Below, piece by piece: positions 1 to 10,127 of a stretch of DNA of 48,515 nucleotides. The stretch lies in NCBI GenBank assembly GCA_021731285.1, contig JAKFXR010000094.1:1-48515 (forward strand), written 5' to 3'. Made by a program: the position numbers and the translations under genes. Position 1 is the first letter of the stretch, and the number at the start of each line of letters is the position of its first letter. The notes under the pieces are model-generated. The model saw only the letters and a program-made list of their open reading frames with translations. It made no database searches and was not told where the DNA came from. The stretch comes from Polaromonas sp. Its GTDB lineage: Bacteria > Pseudomonadota > Gammaproteobacteria > Burkholderiales > Burkholderiaceae_C.

Positions 1-1
1 G

Positions 2-3000
2 GTGCGAAACATTGCGGACGTGACCAAGGCGGTGGCGGCCGGTGACCTGTCCAAGAAAATCACGGTGGACGTCAAGGGCGAGATTCTTGAGCTCAAAAAC
101 ACCATCAACACCATGGTGGACCAGTTGCGGTCTTTTGCGTCCGAGGTGACGCGGGTGGCGCGTGAGGTGGGCACAGAGGGCAAGCTGGGCGGGCAGGCCG
201 ATGTGCAGGGCGTGGCCGGTACCTGGAAGGACCTGACCGACAACGTGAACTTCATGGCCGGTAACCTGACTTCGCAGGTGCGCGGTATTGCGCGGGTGGT
301 GACCGCGGTCGCCAACGGCGACCTGGAGCGCAAGCTGACGGTGGAGGCCAAAGGTGAAATTGCGGCCCTGGCCGACACCATCAACGGCATGACGGACACG
401 CTGGCCACTTTTGCCGACCAGGTGACCAGCGTGGCGCGTGAGGTGGGGGTGGAGGGCAAGCTGGGCGGGCAGGCCAAGGTGCCGGGCGCCTCCGGTACCT
501 GGAAGGGCCTGACGGAGAACGTCAACCAGCTCGCTGCCAACCTGACCACGCAGGTGCGCGCGATTGCCGAGGTGGCAACAGCGGTGACCCAGGGCGACTT
601 GACACGCTCCATCACGGTGGAGGCCCTGGGCGAGGTGGCTGCGCTGAAAGACACCATCAACGAGATGATCCGCAACCTCAAGGACACCACACAGGTGAAC
701 ACCGAGCAGGACTGGCTCAAGACCAATCTCGCCAAATTCTCGCGCATGTTGCAGGGCCAGAAAGACCTGGTCGCCGTGGGTCACCTGATCCTGTCAGAGC
801 TGGCTCCCGTGGTTGACGCGCAGCAGGCCGAGTTTTATGTGTTGCGCTACAACCATGAGCAACCCGTTCTGCGCCTGATGGCCAGTTATGCCTCCGAAGG
901 TCATGGCTCCTATGGCAAGGAAGTTGCGCTTGGGCAGGGCCTGGTAGGCCAGTGCGCCTACGACAAGCAGAAAATTCTTTTGACCTCATCGATCCCTGAG
1001 GCCTTGCGGATTTCGTCCGGCTTGACCGAACTGGCGCCGCTCAATGTGCTGGTGCTGCCGATTATTTTTGAAGGCCAGGTCAGGGGCGTGATGGAGCTCG
1101 CGTCGGTCGAACGTTTCAACCCGGCGCACCAGGCTTTCCTGGACCAGCTGACAGAAAGTATCGGCATCGTGATCAACACGATTGAGGCCAACATGCGCAC
1201 GGAAGACTTGCTCACGCAGTCCCAGTCGCTGGCGCAGGAGCTTCAGAGCCGGCAGGAAGAACTCCAGCAGACCAACGAAGAGTTGCAGGAAAAAGCCCGG
1301 CTGCTGGTTCACCAGAATCACGAGGTCGAGCGCAAAAACCAGGAGGTCGAGCAGGCGCGTCAGGCGCTGGAGGAAAAGGCCAAACAGCTCTCCCTCACGT
1401 CCAAATACAAGTCAGAATTTCTGGCGAACATGTCGCATGAGCTTCGCACACCGCTCAACAGCCTCTTGATCCTGTCGGACCAGCTGTGCAAAAACCCGGA
1501 CGGCAACCTCGCCCCCAAGCAGGTGGAGTTTGCCAAGACGATTCACTCCTCGGGCAACGACCTCTTGATGCTGATCAACGACATTCTCGATTTGTCCAAG
1601 ATCGAATCGGGTACCGTGGTGGTGGACATCAACGAGATCCGCCTGTCCGATCTGCAGCAGTATGTCGAGCGTTCCTTCCGCCACGTCGCAGAGGCCAAAA
1701 ATGTGGATTTCATGATGACCACCGGCCTGCAGTTGCCGACATCCATGGTCACCGATCTGAAGCGTCTGCAGCAGATTCTGAAGAACCTGTTGTCCAATGC
1801 CTTCAAGTTCACCCACCATGGCCACGTGGCCCTGTCGATCGAAGAGGTGTATACGGGCTGGAGCCCCGACCATGAGGAGCTCAACCGGGCCCAGCAGGTG
1901 CTGGCCTTCACTGTCACCGACACCGGTATCGGCATTTCTGCGGACAAGCAGCAGATTATTTTTGAGGCCTTCCAGCAGGCCGATGGCAGTACCAGCCGCA
2001 AATACGGGGGCACGGGCCTGGGTCTTGCGATCAGCCGCGAGCTGTCCCGTTTGCTGGGTGGTGAAATCCGGCTGTCCAGTTCGCCTGGCGAAGGTAGCAG
2101 TTTTGTCCTCTACCTTCCCATCAATTTTGCGGCGACGCGCGCGATGCGCAGACCGGTGCTTGAGTCGCGGCACGAGGCCTTGCCAGTCCTCGCACGCCGT
2201 GAAGCTGATCCGGATGGGGGTGCACAGCCCGAGAACGACGCTGATTTGTCAACACCGCTGGATGAAGCTGCCGACGATCGCCAGGTGATCCAGCCGGGCG
2301 ACCGGGTGCTGTTGATCGTCGAAAATGATCTGGCTTTCGCCAGCTTCCTGCTGGACGCCGCCCGCTCCATGGGCTTCAAGGGACTGGTCACCTCGCGGGG
2401 TGCAGGTGCCTTGACGCTGGCGACCCAGTTCATGCCGTCGGCCATCACGCTGGACATGTATTTGCCCGACATGGATGGATGGCGTGTGCTGGACCGCCTC
2501 AAGCAGGACATGAGCGTGCGCCACATACCGGTGTGCGTGATTTCCACCGACGACTCCAGGGACCGCGCCTTCCGGTCCGGCGCCATCGCGTTTGTGGAAA
2601 AACCCATTCCCTCCAAGGAAGTGCTCGACCAGATGCTTGATCAGCTTTACCGCTACGTCTCGAGCGACAGCCGCAAAGTCCTGCTGCGCGTTGCCGATGC
2701 GGGCGTGCGTCAGCAGATCGCCGGTTACATGGCAACGGATGGTGTCAACGTGGTCACAGCGACGTCGGATGGCGAGGTGCTGGACCTGTTGCATGCCCAC
2801 CGGTTCGACTGCCTGCTTGTTGATGAAGCGGCCATGGATGCAGGGCTGACGAAGTGGCGCGAGACCCTGGCTGCGCGTGATTCGCTCGGGCCTTTGCCTG
2901 TGGTCGTTTACCGTGACGAGCTGATTGAAGCCGATGAAGGCAAGTCCTGGCATGCAGGCGACGAGATCAATACACGTGAAGCCCGCTCGGTACCCAAGCT

Positions 3001-3472
3001 GTTTGACCTGGCGCTGTACGCGCTGCACATCAGCCCGGCGCGCTTGTCGGACGACCGCCATGCAGAGCTGAAAAGGCTGCATGAGTCGAACCGCTCACTG
3101 GCCGGAAAACGCGTTTTGATCGTTGACGACGACATGCGAAATATCTTCGCGCTGGCCACGGTGCTGGAAGACGAGGCCATGGACATTGTCTGGGCCGACA
3201 ACGGACGGGAGGCGATTGCCAAGGTGGCGGCGGATCCCGGCATCAAGCTGGTGTTGATGGACATCATGATGCCCGAGATGGACGGCATGGAGACCATGCA
3301 GGCCATTCGCAAGCTGCCCAACGGGAAAAATCTGCCCATGATTGCCGTGACCGCCAAGGCCATGAAGGGTGACCGCGAGAAATGCATCGAAGCCGGCGCC
3401 TGGGACTATCTTTCCAAGCCTGTCAATACCAATGACCTGCTGACCGTTTTGCGTGCCTGGTTGCCTCAATGA
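2..3472 (+). CDS. Hybrid sensor histidine kinase/response regulator, 5'-truncated by the window edge
   Basis: At least 1,156 residues are visible. The reading frame enters in the middle of a HAMP repeat, so the real start and any transmembrane sensor lie upstream. Domain order: three HAMP-type repeats (about 1-230, period 92 aa), a GAF domain (about 245-395), a coiled coil (about 400-465), HisKA with phospho-acceptor H479 in SHELRTPLN, HATPase with GTGLGLAIS near 670, receiver 1 with D818 in [11 protein letters not shown], a weak receiver-like segment (about 890-1000, LLVDEAAMD), and a C-terminal receiver with D1087 in [11 protein letters not shown]. This architecture is typical of soluble multi-HAMP phosphorelay kinases; the stimulus is unknown. 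Its stop overlaps the start of the next kinase by 4 nt (ATGA), indicating translational coupling. Confidence 0.93.
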   Translation: MRNIADVTKAVAAGDLSKKITVDVKGEILELKNTINTMVDQLRSFASEVTRVAREVGTEGKLGGQADVQGVAGTWKDLTDNVNFMAGNLTSQVRGIARVVTAVANGDLERKLTVEAKGEIAALADTINGMTDTLATFADQVTSVAREVGVEGKLGGQAKVPGASGTWKGLTENVNQLAANLTTQVRAIAEVATAVTQGDLTRSITVEALGEVAALKDTINEMIRNLKDTTQVNTEQDWLKTNLAKFSRMLQGQKDLVAVGHLILSELAPVVDAQQAEFYVLRYNHEQPVLRLMASYASEGHGSYGKEVALGQGLVGQCAYDKQKILLTSSIPEALRISSGLTELAPLNVLVLPIIFEGQVRGVMELASVERFNPAHQAFLDQLTESIGIVINTIEANMRTEDLLTQSQSLAQELQSRQEELQQTNEELQEKARLLVHQNHEVERKNQEVEQARQALEEKAKQLSLTSKYKSEFLANMSHELRTPLNSLLILSDQLCKNPDGNLAPKQVEFAKTIHSSGNDLLMLINDILDLSKIESGTVVVDINEIRLSDLQQYVERSFRHVAEAKNVDFMMTTGLQLPTSMVTDLKRLQQILKNLLSNAFKFTHHGHVALSIEEVYTGWSPDHEELNRAQQVLAFTVTDTGIGISADKQQIIFEAFQQADGSTSRKYGGTGLGLAISRELSRLLGGEIRLSSSPGEGSSFVLYLPINFAATRAMRRPVLESRHEALPVLARREADPDGGAQPENDADLSTPLDEAADDRQVIQPGDRVLLIVENDLAFASFLLDAARSMGFKGLVTSRGAGALTLATQFMPSAITLDMYLPDMDGWRVLDRLKQDMSVRHIPVCVISTDDSRDRAFRSGAIAFVEKPIPSKEVLDQMLDQLYRYVSSDSRKVLLRVADAGVRQQIAGYMATDGVNVVTATSDGEVLDLLHAHRFDCLLVDEAAMDAGLTKWRETLAARDSLGPLPVVVYRDELIEADEGKSWHAGDEINTREARSVPKLFDLALYALHISPARLSDDRHAELKRLHESNRSLAGKRVLIVDDDMRNIFALATVLEDEAMDIVWADNGREAIAKVAADPGIKLVLMDIMMPEMDGMETMQAIRKLPNGKNLPMIAVTAKAMKGDREKCIEAGAWDYLSKPVNTNDLLTVLRAWLPQ
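155..472 (+). repeat. Tandem 276-bp coding repeat (HAMP units)
   Basis: The segment starting GTGGCGCGTGAGGTGGG at 155 recurs at 431, exactly 276 bp (92 codons) later, with long identical stretches such as GGCAAGCTGGGCGGGCAGG. The protein units share [14 protein letters not shown] and GTWK-LTxNVN. Such near-identical units could recombine, changing the number of HAMP modules. Confidence 0.8.
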
Positions 3473-5634
3473 GTGCAGTTCTCGCATCATTGGAAAGTCG
3501 TATGGCCGTCAACGACGAGCACAAGGCCAATATTCTGGTGGTCGATGACCTGCCGGAAAAACACCTGGTTTTCGGCAGTATCCTGGAGGATCTGAACCAG
3601 AATGTGGTCCATGCCCAGTCGGGCAAGGACGCTTTGCGGCTCATCCTGAACATGGAGTTCGCGGTGATCCTGCTGGACGTCAACATGCCGGATATCGACG
3701 GCCTCGAGACCGCCAAGCTGATCCGGCAGTACAAGAAGACGTCGCAGACCCCGATCCTGTTCATCACGGCCTACGTGGATGAACTTCAGGCGATCAAGGG
3801 CTACGAGCTGGGGGCGGTCGACTACATACCCAGCCCGGTCGTGCCGGAGATCCTGCGATCCAAGGTCAAGGTCTTTGTCGATCTGTTCCGCATGAACCGC
3901 CAGTTGCAGGCGCAGGCGGCAGAACGCGAGGCGCTGGCGCGCTCGGAGGCTGCGCGCGCCGCGGCCGAAGAGTCCATACGTCGCGCGCATTTTCTGTCTG
4001 AAGCCAGCGAGTTGTTGTCGCGATCGCTCAATATCGACGAGACGGTCAGGGCATTGTTCCTGATCGCATTGCCGTCGCTGGCAGACATGGCCGCAATCGC
4101 AGTTGTTGACGGTCACGGGGAGCTGGCATGCACCGACGTCCTCGATGCGCAGACCAGCAAACAGGCTGCCCCCTCGATGAAGACGTCTGGCCAGCGCAGG
4201 CTCACGTCCCAGGCCACTCAGCTGATGCGTGCATCCATGGTTTCGCGCGAGCTGGAGATGGTGGCGCCGCAAGGACTTTGGGAGGAGCGTCGCACAGGAG
4301 CCGGCGTGGACGACACAGCCATGACCCTGCCAAAGACCATCGAACAAGGGGTCGTGTGCCCGCTTTTCTCAGGCGACAGGCCTCTGGGGGTGTTGGTGCT
4401 TTTTGGTCAGCGCAGCCAGTTCACGCCCGAACACACGGCCCTGATCAAGGAGGTTGTCAGCCGGGCCTCGATCGCGATGGAAAACGCCCGGCTTTACACC
4501 CTGGTGCAGGATGCCGATAAACGCAAGAATGAATTTCTGGCGATGCTGGCCCATGAATTGCGCAACCCGCTCGCCCCTATCCGCAATGCGGTGCACATCA
4601 TGCACAAGGCTGCGGTTACGGATGAGACGGTCATCTGGGCCCGGGATGTCATTGGACGGCAGGTGGACCACATGTCGCGCATGGTGGATGACCTGCTCGA
4701 TGTCTCCAGAATCGCGCGCGGGAAGGTCTCGGTACAAACCGAGTCGGTGGCTCTGCGGTCTCTGTGTGAGCGGGCCGTTGAGGCCAGCGCACCGTTGATC
4801 GAGTCCCGCCAGCAACAGCTGACCATTGAGCTTCCCGATGCACCAGTCGTGATTGAGGGTGATGCAGTCCGTTTGTGCCAGGTACTTTCCAACCTGCTCA
4901 ACAATGCCTCCAAGTTCACGCCTCCCGAAGGCCGGATCAGCATGACTGCGGCACTTGCGGGATCCGAGATTGATATTCGGGTCAGAGACAACGGGCAGGG
5001 CATAGATCCGGCTTTTTTGCCTTTTATGTTTGATCTGTTCGCCCAGGGGGACCAGGCGCTGGACCGCGCGCATGGCGGGCTCGGAATAGGCTTGACCCTC
5101 GTCAAGCATCTGGTGGAGCTCCACGGCGGGAAGGTCAGGGTCTTCAGCGAAGGCGAAGGCCGCGGGGCCGAAGTGTCCGTGCGTTTGCCGGCCCGCGTGG
5201 CGCAGGGGGACATTGCCGCGCCGCAGGGGCCGTCGCGCGGTACCCCTTTGCCGGCGGCTGCGGCGGTTCGGGTGCTGGTGGTGGACGACCTGGTCGCGTC
5301 GGCAGAGACCATGAAGGTGCTGTTGCAGTCCGAGGGGTATGACGTCAAGGTGGCGTTTGACGGCATGTCGGCACTGGCGACGGCGCGCGAGTTTTCGCCC
5401 GCCGTTGTCATTCTGGATATTGGCCTGCCGGGCATGAGCGGCTTCGAGGTGGCCCAGCAACTTCGCCAGCTCGACGAGACGCGCGAGGCGGTGTTGATAG
5501 CGCTGACCGGTTATGGCGAAGCCGAGAGCCGCCTTCGATCCCGCCAATCGGGCTTTGACCATCATGTGGTCAAGCCGGCCGATATTGATTTTCTGTTGGG
5601 CATCATCAGCGGAGTCGTCGCGCCCACTCACTAG
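3469..5634 (+). CDS. Receiver-GAF-histidine kinase-receiver hybrid protein
   Basis: 721 residues. An N-terminal receiver (about 20-140, D70 in LLDVNMPDIDG) is followed by a short coiled coil, a GAF-like domain (about 175-330), HisKA with H362 in AHELRNPLAP, HATPase (N-box NNASKFTPP, G-box GGLGIGLTL) and a C-terminal receiver (about 600-718, D650 in ILDIGLPGMSG). There is no membrane segment, so it is cytoplasmic and probably takes phosphate from a partner through the N-terminal receiver. The start is the ATG overlapping the stop of the upstream hybrid kinase, which suggests the two work in one phosphorelay. The input and output are not evident from the sequence. Confidence 0.93.
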   Translation: MSAVLASLESRMAVNDEHKANILVVDDLPEKHLVFGSILEDLNQNVVHAQSGKDALRLILNMEFAVILLDVNMPDIDGLETAKLIRQYKKTSQTPILFITAYVDELQAIKGYELGAVDYIPSPVVPEILRSKVKVFVDLFRMNRQLQAQAAEREALARSEAARAAAEESIRRAHFLSEASELLSRSLNIDETVRALFLIALPSLADMAAIAVVDGHGELACTDVLDAQTSKQAAPSMKTSGQRRLTSQATQLMRASMVSRELEMVAPQGLWEERRTGAGVDDTAMTLPKTIEQGVVCPLFSGDRPLGVLVLFGQRSQFTPEHTALIKEVVSRASIAMENARLYTLVQDADKRKNEFLAMLAHELRNPLAPIRNAVHIMHKAAVTDETVIWARDVIGRQVDHMSRMVDDLLDVSRIARGKVSVQTESVALRSLCERAVEASAPLIESRQQQLTIELPDAPVVIEGDAVRLCQVLSNLLNNASKFTPPEGRISMTAALAGSEIDIRVRDNGQGIDPAFLPFMFDLFAQGDQALDRAHGGLGIGLTLVKHLVELHGGKVRVFSEGEGRGAEVSVRLPARVAQGDIAAPQGPSRGTPLPAAAAVRVLVVDDLVASAETMKVLLQSEGYDVKVAFDGMSALATAREFSPAVVILDIGLPGMSGFEVAQQLRQLDETREAVLIALTGYGEAESRLRSRQSGFDHHVVKPADIDFLLGIISGVVAPTH

Positions 5635-5738
5635 TGTCAGCGCGGCTGCGTCCCCATTCACCGCCCCGTCTCTGCGGGAGTTGTCCTACAACGGGCCGGT
5701 GTTTCTGGAAGAGCCGCCATGGAAGGCGTTCGCCTACA

Positions 5739-5750
5739 CTGGGCGCCCAG
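5739..5750. repeat. 12-bp perfect palindrome in the 218-bp gap between kinase and receiver gene
   Basis: CTGGGCGCCCAG reads the same on both strands. The gap 5635-5852 holds no convincing gene, and this palindrome is its only clear structure. No T-tract follows, so it is not a recognisable intrinsic terminator. It could be a binding site or simply chance in GC-rich DNA. Confidence 0.35.
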
Positions 5751-5852
5751 GCGTTACAGAAAAGGTTTTATGCCCCAGCAATATATCCAGCCGCGCGCAG
5801 GCATGCTTCCCGCCTGGCCCACGGCGCTGGTGTTGTTGTGCGAAAGGGTTTC

Positions 5853-6296
5853 ATGATCGCAACTCACCCATCCTGCGCAGCCGGTGCAGACACCCGGCGA
5901 CCGTTGAAGGTATTTGTCATTGAGGACAACCTCGCCTTGAGGCAATTGATGGTCGAGGCCCTGAGCGACATCCCCCTGGTGGATGTGGTGTCTTATGCAG
6001 ACAACGAAGTGTCCGCCACGAATTGGCTGTCTTCCAATGACGGTGCCTGGGATCTCGCCGTGGTGGACCTGCAGCTGAAACAGGGCAGTGGTGTAGGGGC
6101 GCTGAGCTGGTGCACCACTCGCCGGCCCGACCAACGCGTTGTCGTCCTCAGCGGCGAGCTGGATCCGCTGATACGCCGCCAGTGCATGGAACTGCGTGCC
6201 GATGCGGTTTTTGACAAGGCCACCGAAATGAATGCCTTCCTTGATTACTGCCGCGCATTGGCGCCAGCAACGGCACCTTCCAGAGACCGGGAGTGA
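5853..6296 (+). CDS. Single-domain response regulator (receiver only)
   Basis: 147 residues from the ATG at 5853, preceded by AAAGGG at a good distance. A longer in-frame reading upstream has no domain content. The receiver spans about 18-140: acidic pocket E24/D25 in FVIEDN, phospho-acceptor D72 in AVVDLQL, conserved Thr/Ser position in VVVLSGE and Lys in VFDKA. There is no output domain, so it may act as a phosphate shuttle or by protein contact, in the manner of CheY or Spo0F. It follows the two hybrid kinases on the same strand, so it is a plausible partner, although the 218-bp gap allows separate transcription. Confidence 0.88.
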   Translation: MIATHPSCAAGADTRRPLKVFVIEDNLALRQLMVEALSDIPLVDVVSYADNEVSATNWLSSNDGAWDLAVVDLQLKQGSGVGALSWCTTRRPDQRVVVLSGELDPLIRRQCMELRADAVFDKATEMNAFLDYCRALAPATAPSRDRE

Positions 6297-6365
6297 TGAA
6301 CGGCGGCCCGCTTCGGTGATGGCCGGCAGACGGCTCATTGTCTTGCGCATGGTTATCATGGCTCC

Positions 6366-7169
6366 ATGACTTCGTGGGTGCACCGGCTGAGCAGCCTGAC
6401 AGAATTGAACCGCAAGGCCAGACACTGGTTGCTTGGATGGTGGCAACTCATCTACCTTGGGGCGCTTATTCTGGTGCTGGCTGTCTCGCCTTCGAGCTAC
6501 AAGCGCGATAACCGGCAGTTGCTGGCGCGGCACATCTATCACAACACCGCACCCATCCTGCTGGGTTTCACCCTGATGTGCGCGGTGATCACCGTGGTCA
6601 TCACCCGCATCGTCATCGTCACCGCCCTCAGCTATGGCCTGACCCAGTATGCGCTTCAGGTCGTGATTCGCGTGCTGGTGCTGGAGCTGATTCCATTGAC
6701 CGCCGCTTTGTTTGTGGCCTTGCGCTGCGCCATTGCGAGCGGGGTCGAGTTGTCCTTGATGCGCCAGCGCGGCGAGTTGCTGGCATTGCAGCAGCGCGGC
6801 ATGGACCCGGTGAGAATCGAGGTGCTGCCGCGCGTCGTGGCAGGGATTTTTTCTACCGTCACGCTTGCCGCACTCAGTTGCGTGGTAGCACTGGTCATGG
6901 CTTATCTGGCGGTGTATGGCTTTACCCTGACCGGCGTGGTGGGTTATACCCGCCTGTTCGGGCAGGTGTTCAACCCCGCGGTGACACTGATCTTCCTCAT
7001 GAAGACGCTGTTTTTCAGTCTGGCGGTGTCCCTGATTCCCATGGCTTCTGCCATGTACGACGAAACCGATCTGCGCTTTCGGGCCAGCGCCGAGCTGCGC
7101 ATGCTGGTGCGCATGTTCGCCGTGATCCTGCTCATCGAGGTGGTCTCACTGATCGGCAATTATTATTGA
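6366..7169 (+). CDS. MlaE-family ABC transporter permease
   Basis: 267 residues with a membrane segment near 28-46 and a hydrophobic permease core through residue 265. The pattern matches the MlaE/PqiA-independent permease family: the segment around residues 120-160 (ELSLMRQRGELLALQQRGMD) corresponds to the family's cytoplasmic coupling helix that contacts the ATPase. Such permeases move phospholipid between the inner membrane and a periplasmic MCE ring. The gene sits 8 bp upstream of an mlaD-like gene. No mlaF-like ATPase gene is adjacent, so the ATPase must come from elsewhere if this complex is active. The exact substrate and direction are unknown. Confidence 0.88.
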   Translation: MTSWVHRLSSLTELNRKARHWLLGWWQLIYLGALILVLAVSPSSYKRDNRQLLARHIYHNTAPILLGFTLMCAVITVVITRIVIVTALSYGLTQYALQVVIRVLVLELIPLTAALFVALRCAIASGVELSLMRQRGELLALQQRGMDPVRIEVLPRVVAGIFSTVTLAALSCVVALVMAYLAVYGFTLTGVVGYTRLFGQVFNPAVTLIFLMKTLFFSLAVSLIPMASAMYDETDLRFRASAELRMLVRMFAVILLIEVVSLIGNYY

Positions 7170-7176
7170 CACTTCC

Positions 7177-8163
7177 ATGAACCAGACGCCTGACCCTTCA
7201 TCGCTACCTCCGGCTTCTCCGGCCGGCATGCCGCCGGTTGCCAATCTGGAGTTCAAGGCTGTGTTGCTGCTGGTCTTCATGGCACTGCTGGTGGTCGGTT
7301 CCGCGGTGTACGTGCTGTACGCACGCGGTGCTTTTGAAAGCACGCAAACCCTGGTGTTGCAGTCCGACGATTCCGAAGGCGTGGTGGTCGGCATGGACCT
7401 GACCTTCTCAGGCTTCCCCATTGGCCGCGTTCGCCGCATAGAGCTGGCCCCGGACGGCAAGGCCCGTATCGTCATCGACGTGCCCACGAAGGACGCGCAC
7501 TGGCTGCGCACCACCAGCGTGTTCACCCTTGTGCGGGGGCTGGTCGGAAGCACCAACATCCGCGCCTACAGCGGCATACTCACCGACCCGCCGCTGCCTG
7601 ATGGCGCCATGCGGGAAGTGTTGCGTGGCGACACCGGCGCAGAAGTGCCCAAACTCATTGCGGCGGCCAAAGAACTGGTGGAAAACCTCAACAGCCTGAC
7701 CGGCAGTGAAGGCGCGCTTGGTGCCAGCCTGGGCAACATCCAGAAGTTGACTGGCAGGCTCAATGGACCGGGTGGGGCGCTGACTGTGCTGCTGGGCAAC
7801 GAGGCTGAGGCGAAAAAGCTGATCGCCACCCTGGACCGCACCAATGCCTTGCTGACCAAGCTGGACGGGCTGGCGGCCAAGACCGACACCCAGGTGTTTG
7901 GTGACAAGGGCGTGTTGCCCGCCACGCGGGTCACGGTGGAGCGGCTCAACGTCCTGCTTGCCGATGCCAGGGGCAGTCTGCAAAAAGTCGACGCGGTGCT
8001 GGTCGAGGCCCAGGCGGTGGGCGCCAATGCCCGCGCCGCCACGGACGATCTCGGCACGCTGCGCGCCGAAGTGGAGTCCAGCCTGCGCAAGGTCGATGGA
8101 CTCATCAACGAAATCAACCGCAAGTGGCCTTTTGCGCGGGATACGGAGATCAAGCTTCCATGA
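7177..8163 (+). CDS. MlaD-family MCE-domain protein
   Basis: 328 residues. A single N-terminal membrane anchor (about 25-48) follows a Pro-rich cytoplasmic tail. The MCE domain spans about 55-145, including EGVVVGMDLTFSGFPIGRV and the typical pattern GLVGSTNIRAYSG. A long helical region (about 160-320) follows, as expected for MCE proteins that form hexameric rings or tubes in the periplasm. It lies between the MlaE-like permease (8-bp gap) and a lipoprotein gene (4-bp overlap), so the three form an operon for lipid trafficking across the cell envelope. Confidence 0.88.
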   Translation: MNQTPDPSSLPPASPAGMPPVANLEFKAVLLLVFMALLVVGSAVYVLYARGAFESTQTLVLQSDDSEGVVVGMDLTFSGFPIGRVRRIELAPDGKARIVIDVPTKDAHWLRTTSVFTLVRGLVGSTNIRAYSGILTDPPLPDGAMREVLRGDTGAEVPKLIAAAKELVENLNSLTGSEGALGASLGNIQKLTGRLNGPGGALTVLLGNEAEAKKLIATLDRTNALLTKLDGLAAKTDTQVFGDKGVLPATRVTVERLNVLLADARGSLQKVDAVLVEAQAVGANARAATDDLGTLRAEVESSLRKVDGLINEINRKWPFARDTEIKLP

Positions 8164-8834
8164 GTACGTGCCGCATCACGGTTCTGATGGCTGCACTTCT
8201 TGCCCTGGCAGGTTGCAGCAGCGGGCCCAAACCGGCCGACTGGCAAATGGATGCCAAAAGCGCGATGGACCGGGCGGTATCTGCGTACATGGAGGGCAAC
8301 TCCCGCGTGGAGGCGATGGAATTTGCAAGGGCGCGTGCCGAAATTTCCAGCACCGGGCGGGTTGACCTCATGGCCAGGGCGGAGTTGCTGCGCTGTGCCA
8401 CCCGGGTTGCCAGCCTGGTGCTGGAGCCTTGTGCCGGTTTTGAGCGGCTGCGTGCGGATGCGCCTGCTCCAGAACGCGCTTACGCAGACTACCTTGCGGG
8501 ACGGCTGCAGCCCCGGGACTCAGCCTTGCTGCCGCCAGCGCAGCGCGCAGCGGCGGCGGGCAGTGATGCTGCCGTCAAGGCGGTGAGCGACCCGCTGTCT
8601 CAACTGGTCGCCGCCGCCGTGCTGTTGCAGGCTGGCCGGGCCAGCCCTGCGGCGCTGCAGCAGGCGGTGGACACCGCGTCGGCACAAGGCTGGCGCCGAC
8701 CGCTGCTGGCCTGGCTGGGCGCGCAGGCGCAACTGGCGGAGAAGGCCGGGGACGCTGCGGAAGCCACACGCTTGCGCAGGCGCATCGCGCTGACCGAAAA
8801 TTCGCCCGCCGCCGCTTCCGGGTTAAAGCCTTGA
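8160..8834 (+). CDS. Putative lipoprotein of the MCE operon
   Basis: 224 residues from the ATG at 8160, which overlaps the mlaD-like stop (ATGA). The N-terminus is a lipoprotein signal with lipobox LAGC near residue 20 followed by SSGPKP. The rest is Ala/Leu-rich and helical, with spacing reminiscent of TPR-like repeats, and I recognise no catalytic motif. By position it could be an outer-membrane or periplasmic accessory to the MCE transporter, comparable in role but not clearly homologous to PqiC or MlaA. Function is inferred from context only. Confidence 0.8.
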   Translation: MSTCRITVLMAALLALAGCSSGPKPADWQMDAKSAMDRAVSAYMEGNSRVEAMEFARARAEISSTGRVDLMARAELLRCATRVASLVLEPCAGFERLRADAPAPERAYADYLAGRLQPRDSALLPPAQRAAAAGSDAAVKAVSDPLSQLVAAAVLLQAGRASPAALQQAVDTASAQGWRRPLLAWLGAQAQLAEKAGDAAEATRLRRRIALTENSPAAASGLKP

Positions 8835-10084
8835 CGGGGACGGGTTTGCAACTCAACCGCTGGACCATCGCGATTGCGGGCATGTTGTCACTGGCCACGG
8901 CCATGGGCATTGGCCGCTTTGCCTTCACACCGCTGCTGCCCATGATGCTCAGCGATGGCGTGATTGATCTGCCCGGGGCCAGCTGGCTGGCCAGTGCCAA
9001 TTACCTGGGCTACCTCGTCGGTGCCTTGCTCTGCACTTTCCAGCCCTTGCTGTGGAGAAGGATGCCCTTTTTGCCTCAGGTCGCCAGTTCCACCTGGGTG
9101 CGCACCGGGCTGGTGGCGACCACCTTGCTGACGCTGGGCATGGCGGCCCATCTGCCGTGGCTATGGCCCCTGCTGCGTTTTGCCGCTGGCGTGGCCAGCG
9201 CGCTGGTGTTTGTTTACACCTCGGGCTGGTGTCTGGCGCAACTGGCCAGACTCAATGCCTCCCGCATGGGCGGGGTGATGTATGCCGGACCGGGCATGGG
9301 CATTGCGCTGAGTGGCCTGTTTGCAAGCGGCATGGTGGCCCTGCACTGGACGGCGGCCGCCGGCTGGCTGATTTTTGGCGTGCTTGCGGCGGTGCTCACC
9401 GCCTGCGTGTGGCGCACCTTTCAGGAGGGCGCCGGGCAAGCAGCAGGCACAGCCCCGGTGAGTGCAGCAGGCAGCGCGCCTGCGCTTGCCGGTCGCCGGG
9501 AGCTGCTGCTGCTGGCACTGGCCTATGGTCTGGCCGGGTTTGGCTACATCATCACTGCTACTTTTATGCCGGTCATTGCGCGGGAGGCCATGCCGGGATC
9601 GGTGTGGATTGATTTTTTCTGGCCATTGTTTGGTCTGGGTGTGGTGGCTGGCGCGTTGCTGGCAACGCGCATCCCGACGACGGGTGATTTCCGCTACCTG
9701 CTCGCGGCTTGCTACGGCGTGCAGGCGCTGGGCATCGCGGCCAGCGTGTTCAGTCCCAATCTGGCGGGCTTCGCCGTGGGCAGTCTTTTGCTGGGCTTGC
9801 CGTTTACCGCCATCACTTTTTTTGCCATGCAGGAAGTCAGGCGCCTGCGTCCGGCCGCAGCGGCCAGCGCCATGGGCCTGCTGACGGCCATGTACGGGAT
9901 CGGGCAAATTGCCGGGCCGCCGCTGGCGGCGCTGCTTCTGCGCAACAGCCGGACGGTAGGGGAGGGCTTCACGCTGTCACTGGAGATTGCGGCCGCTTCC
10001 CTGCTGGCCGGGGCGCTGCTTTTCCTGTGGATGGTGAGTGCCTACCCGGTTCATCGAGCCGGGCATCAGCTGCTACAAAAATAG
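8831..10084 (+). CDS. MFS transporter, YbfB/YjiJ family
   Basis: 417 residues with about 12 hydrophobic segments. The N-terminal signature AMGIGRFAFTPLLPMM near residues 20-35 is characteristic of the YbfB/YjiJ branch of the major facilitator superfamily, whose substrates are mostly unknown. The start is a TTG overlapping the stop of the upstream lipoprotein gene; no ATG lies nearer than 8885, which would cut the first helix. The stop codon TAG lies inside a dispersed palindromic repeat (10072-10088), so the last residues (LLQK) are repeat-encoded. Confidence 0.87.
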   Translation: MTGTGLQLNRWTIAIAGMLSLATAMGIGRFAFTPLLPMMLSDGVIDLPGASWLASANYLGYLVGALLCTFQPLLWRRMPFLPQVASSTWVRTGLVATTLLTLGMAAHLPWLWPLLRFAAGVASALVFVYTSGWCLAQLARLNASRMGGVMYAGPGMGIALSGLFASGMVALHWTAAAGWLIFGVLAAVLTACVWRTFQEGAGQAAGTAPVSAAGSAPALAGRRELLLLALAYGLAGFGYIITATFMPVIAREAMPGSVWIDFFWPLFGLGVVAGALLATRIPTTGDFRYLLAACYGVQALGIAASVFSPNLAGFAVGSLLLGLPFTAITFFAMQEVRRLRPAAAASAMGLLTAMYGIGQIAGPPLAALLLRNSRTVGEGFTLSLEIAAASLLAGALLFLWMVSAYPVHRAGHQLLQK

Positions 10085-10088
10085 TAGC
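10072..10088. repeat. Dispersed GCTAC...GTAGC palindrome at the 3' end of the MFS gene
   Basis: GCTAC at 10072-10076 and GTAGC at 10084-10088 form a small hairpin around an A-rich loop; TTAAAGGGC follows at about 10105, resembling in reverse the GCCCTTTA box found with the copies near 15.2, 19.7 and 31.3 kb. It lies between convergent genes and may serve as a bidirectional terminator-like structure. Family assignment is from my own comparison of copies in this window. Confidence 0.5.
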
Positions 10089-10127
10089 AAAGTACTCTGG
10101 TCGTTAAAGGGCAGGACGCCGATTTGC

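Noticed and set aside
5634-5852. Upstream extension of the receiver-only protein to the stop of the second kinase
   Set aside because: The extra residues show no domain, and the ATG at 5853 has its own AAAGGG ribosome site.
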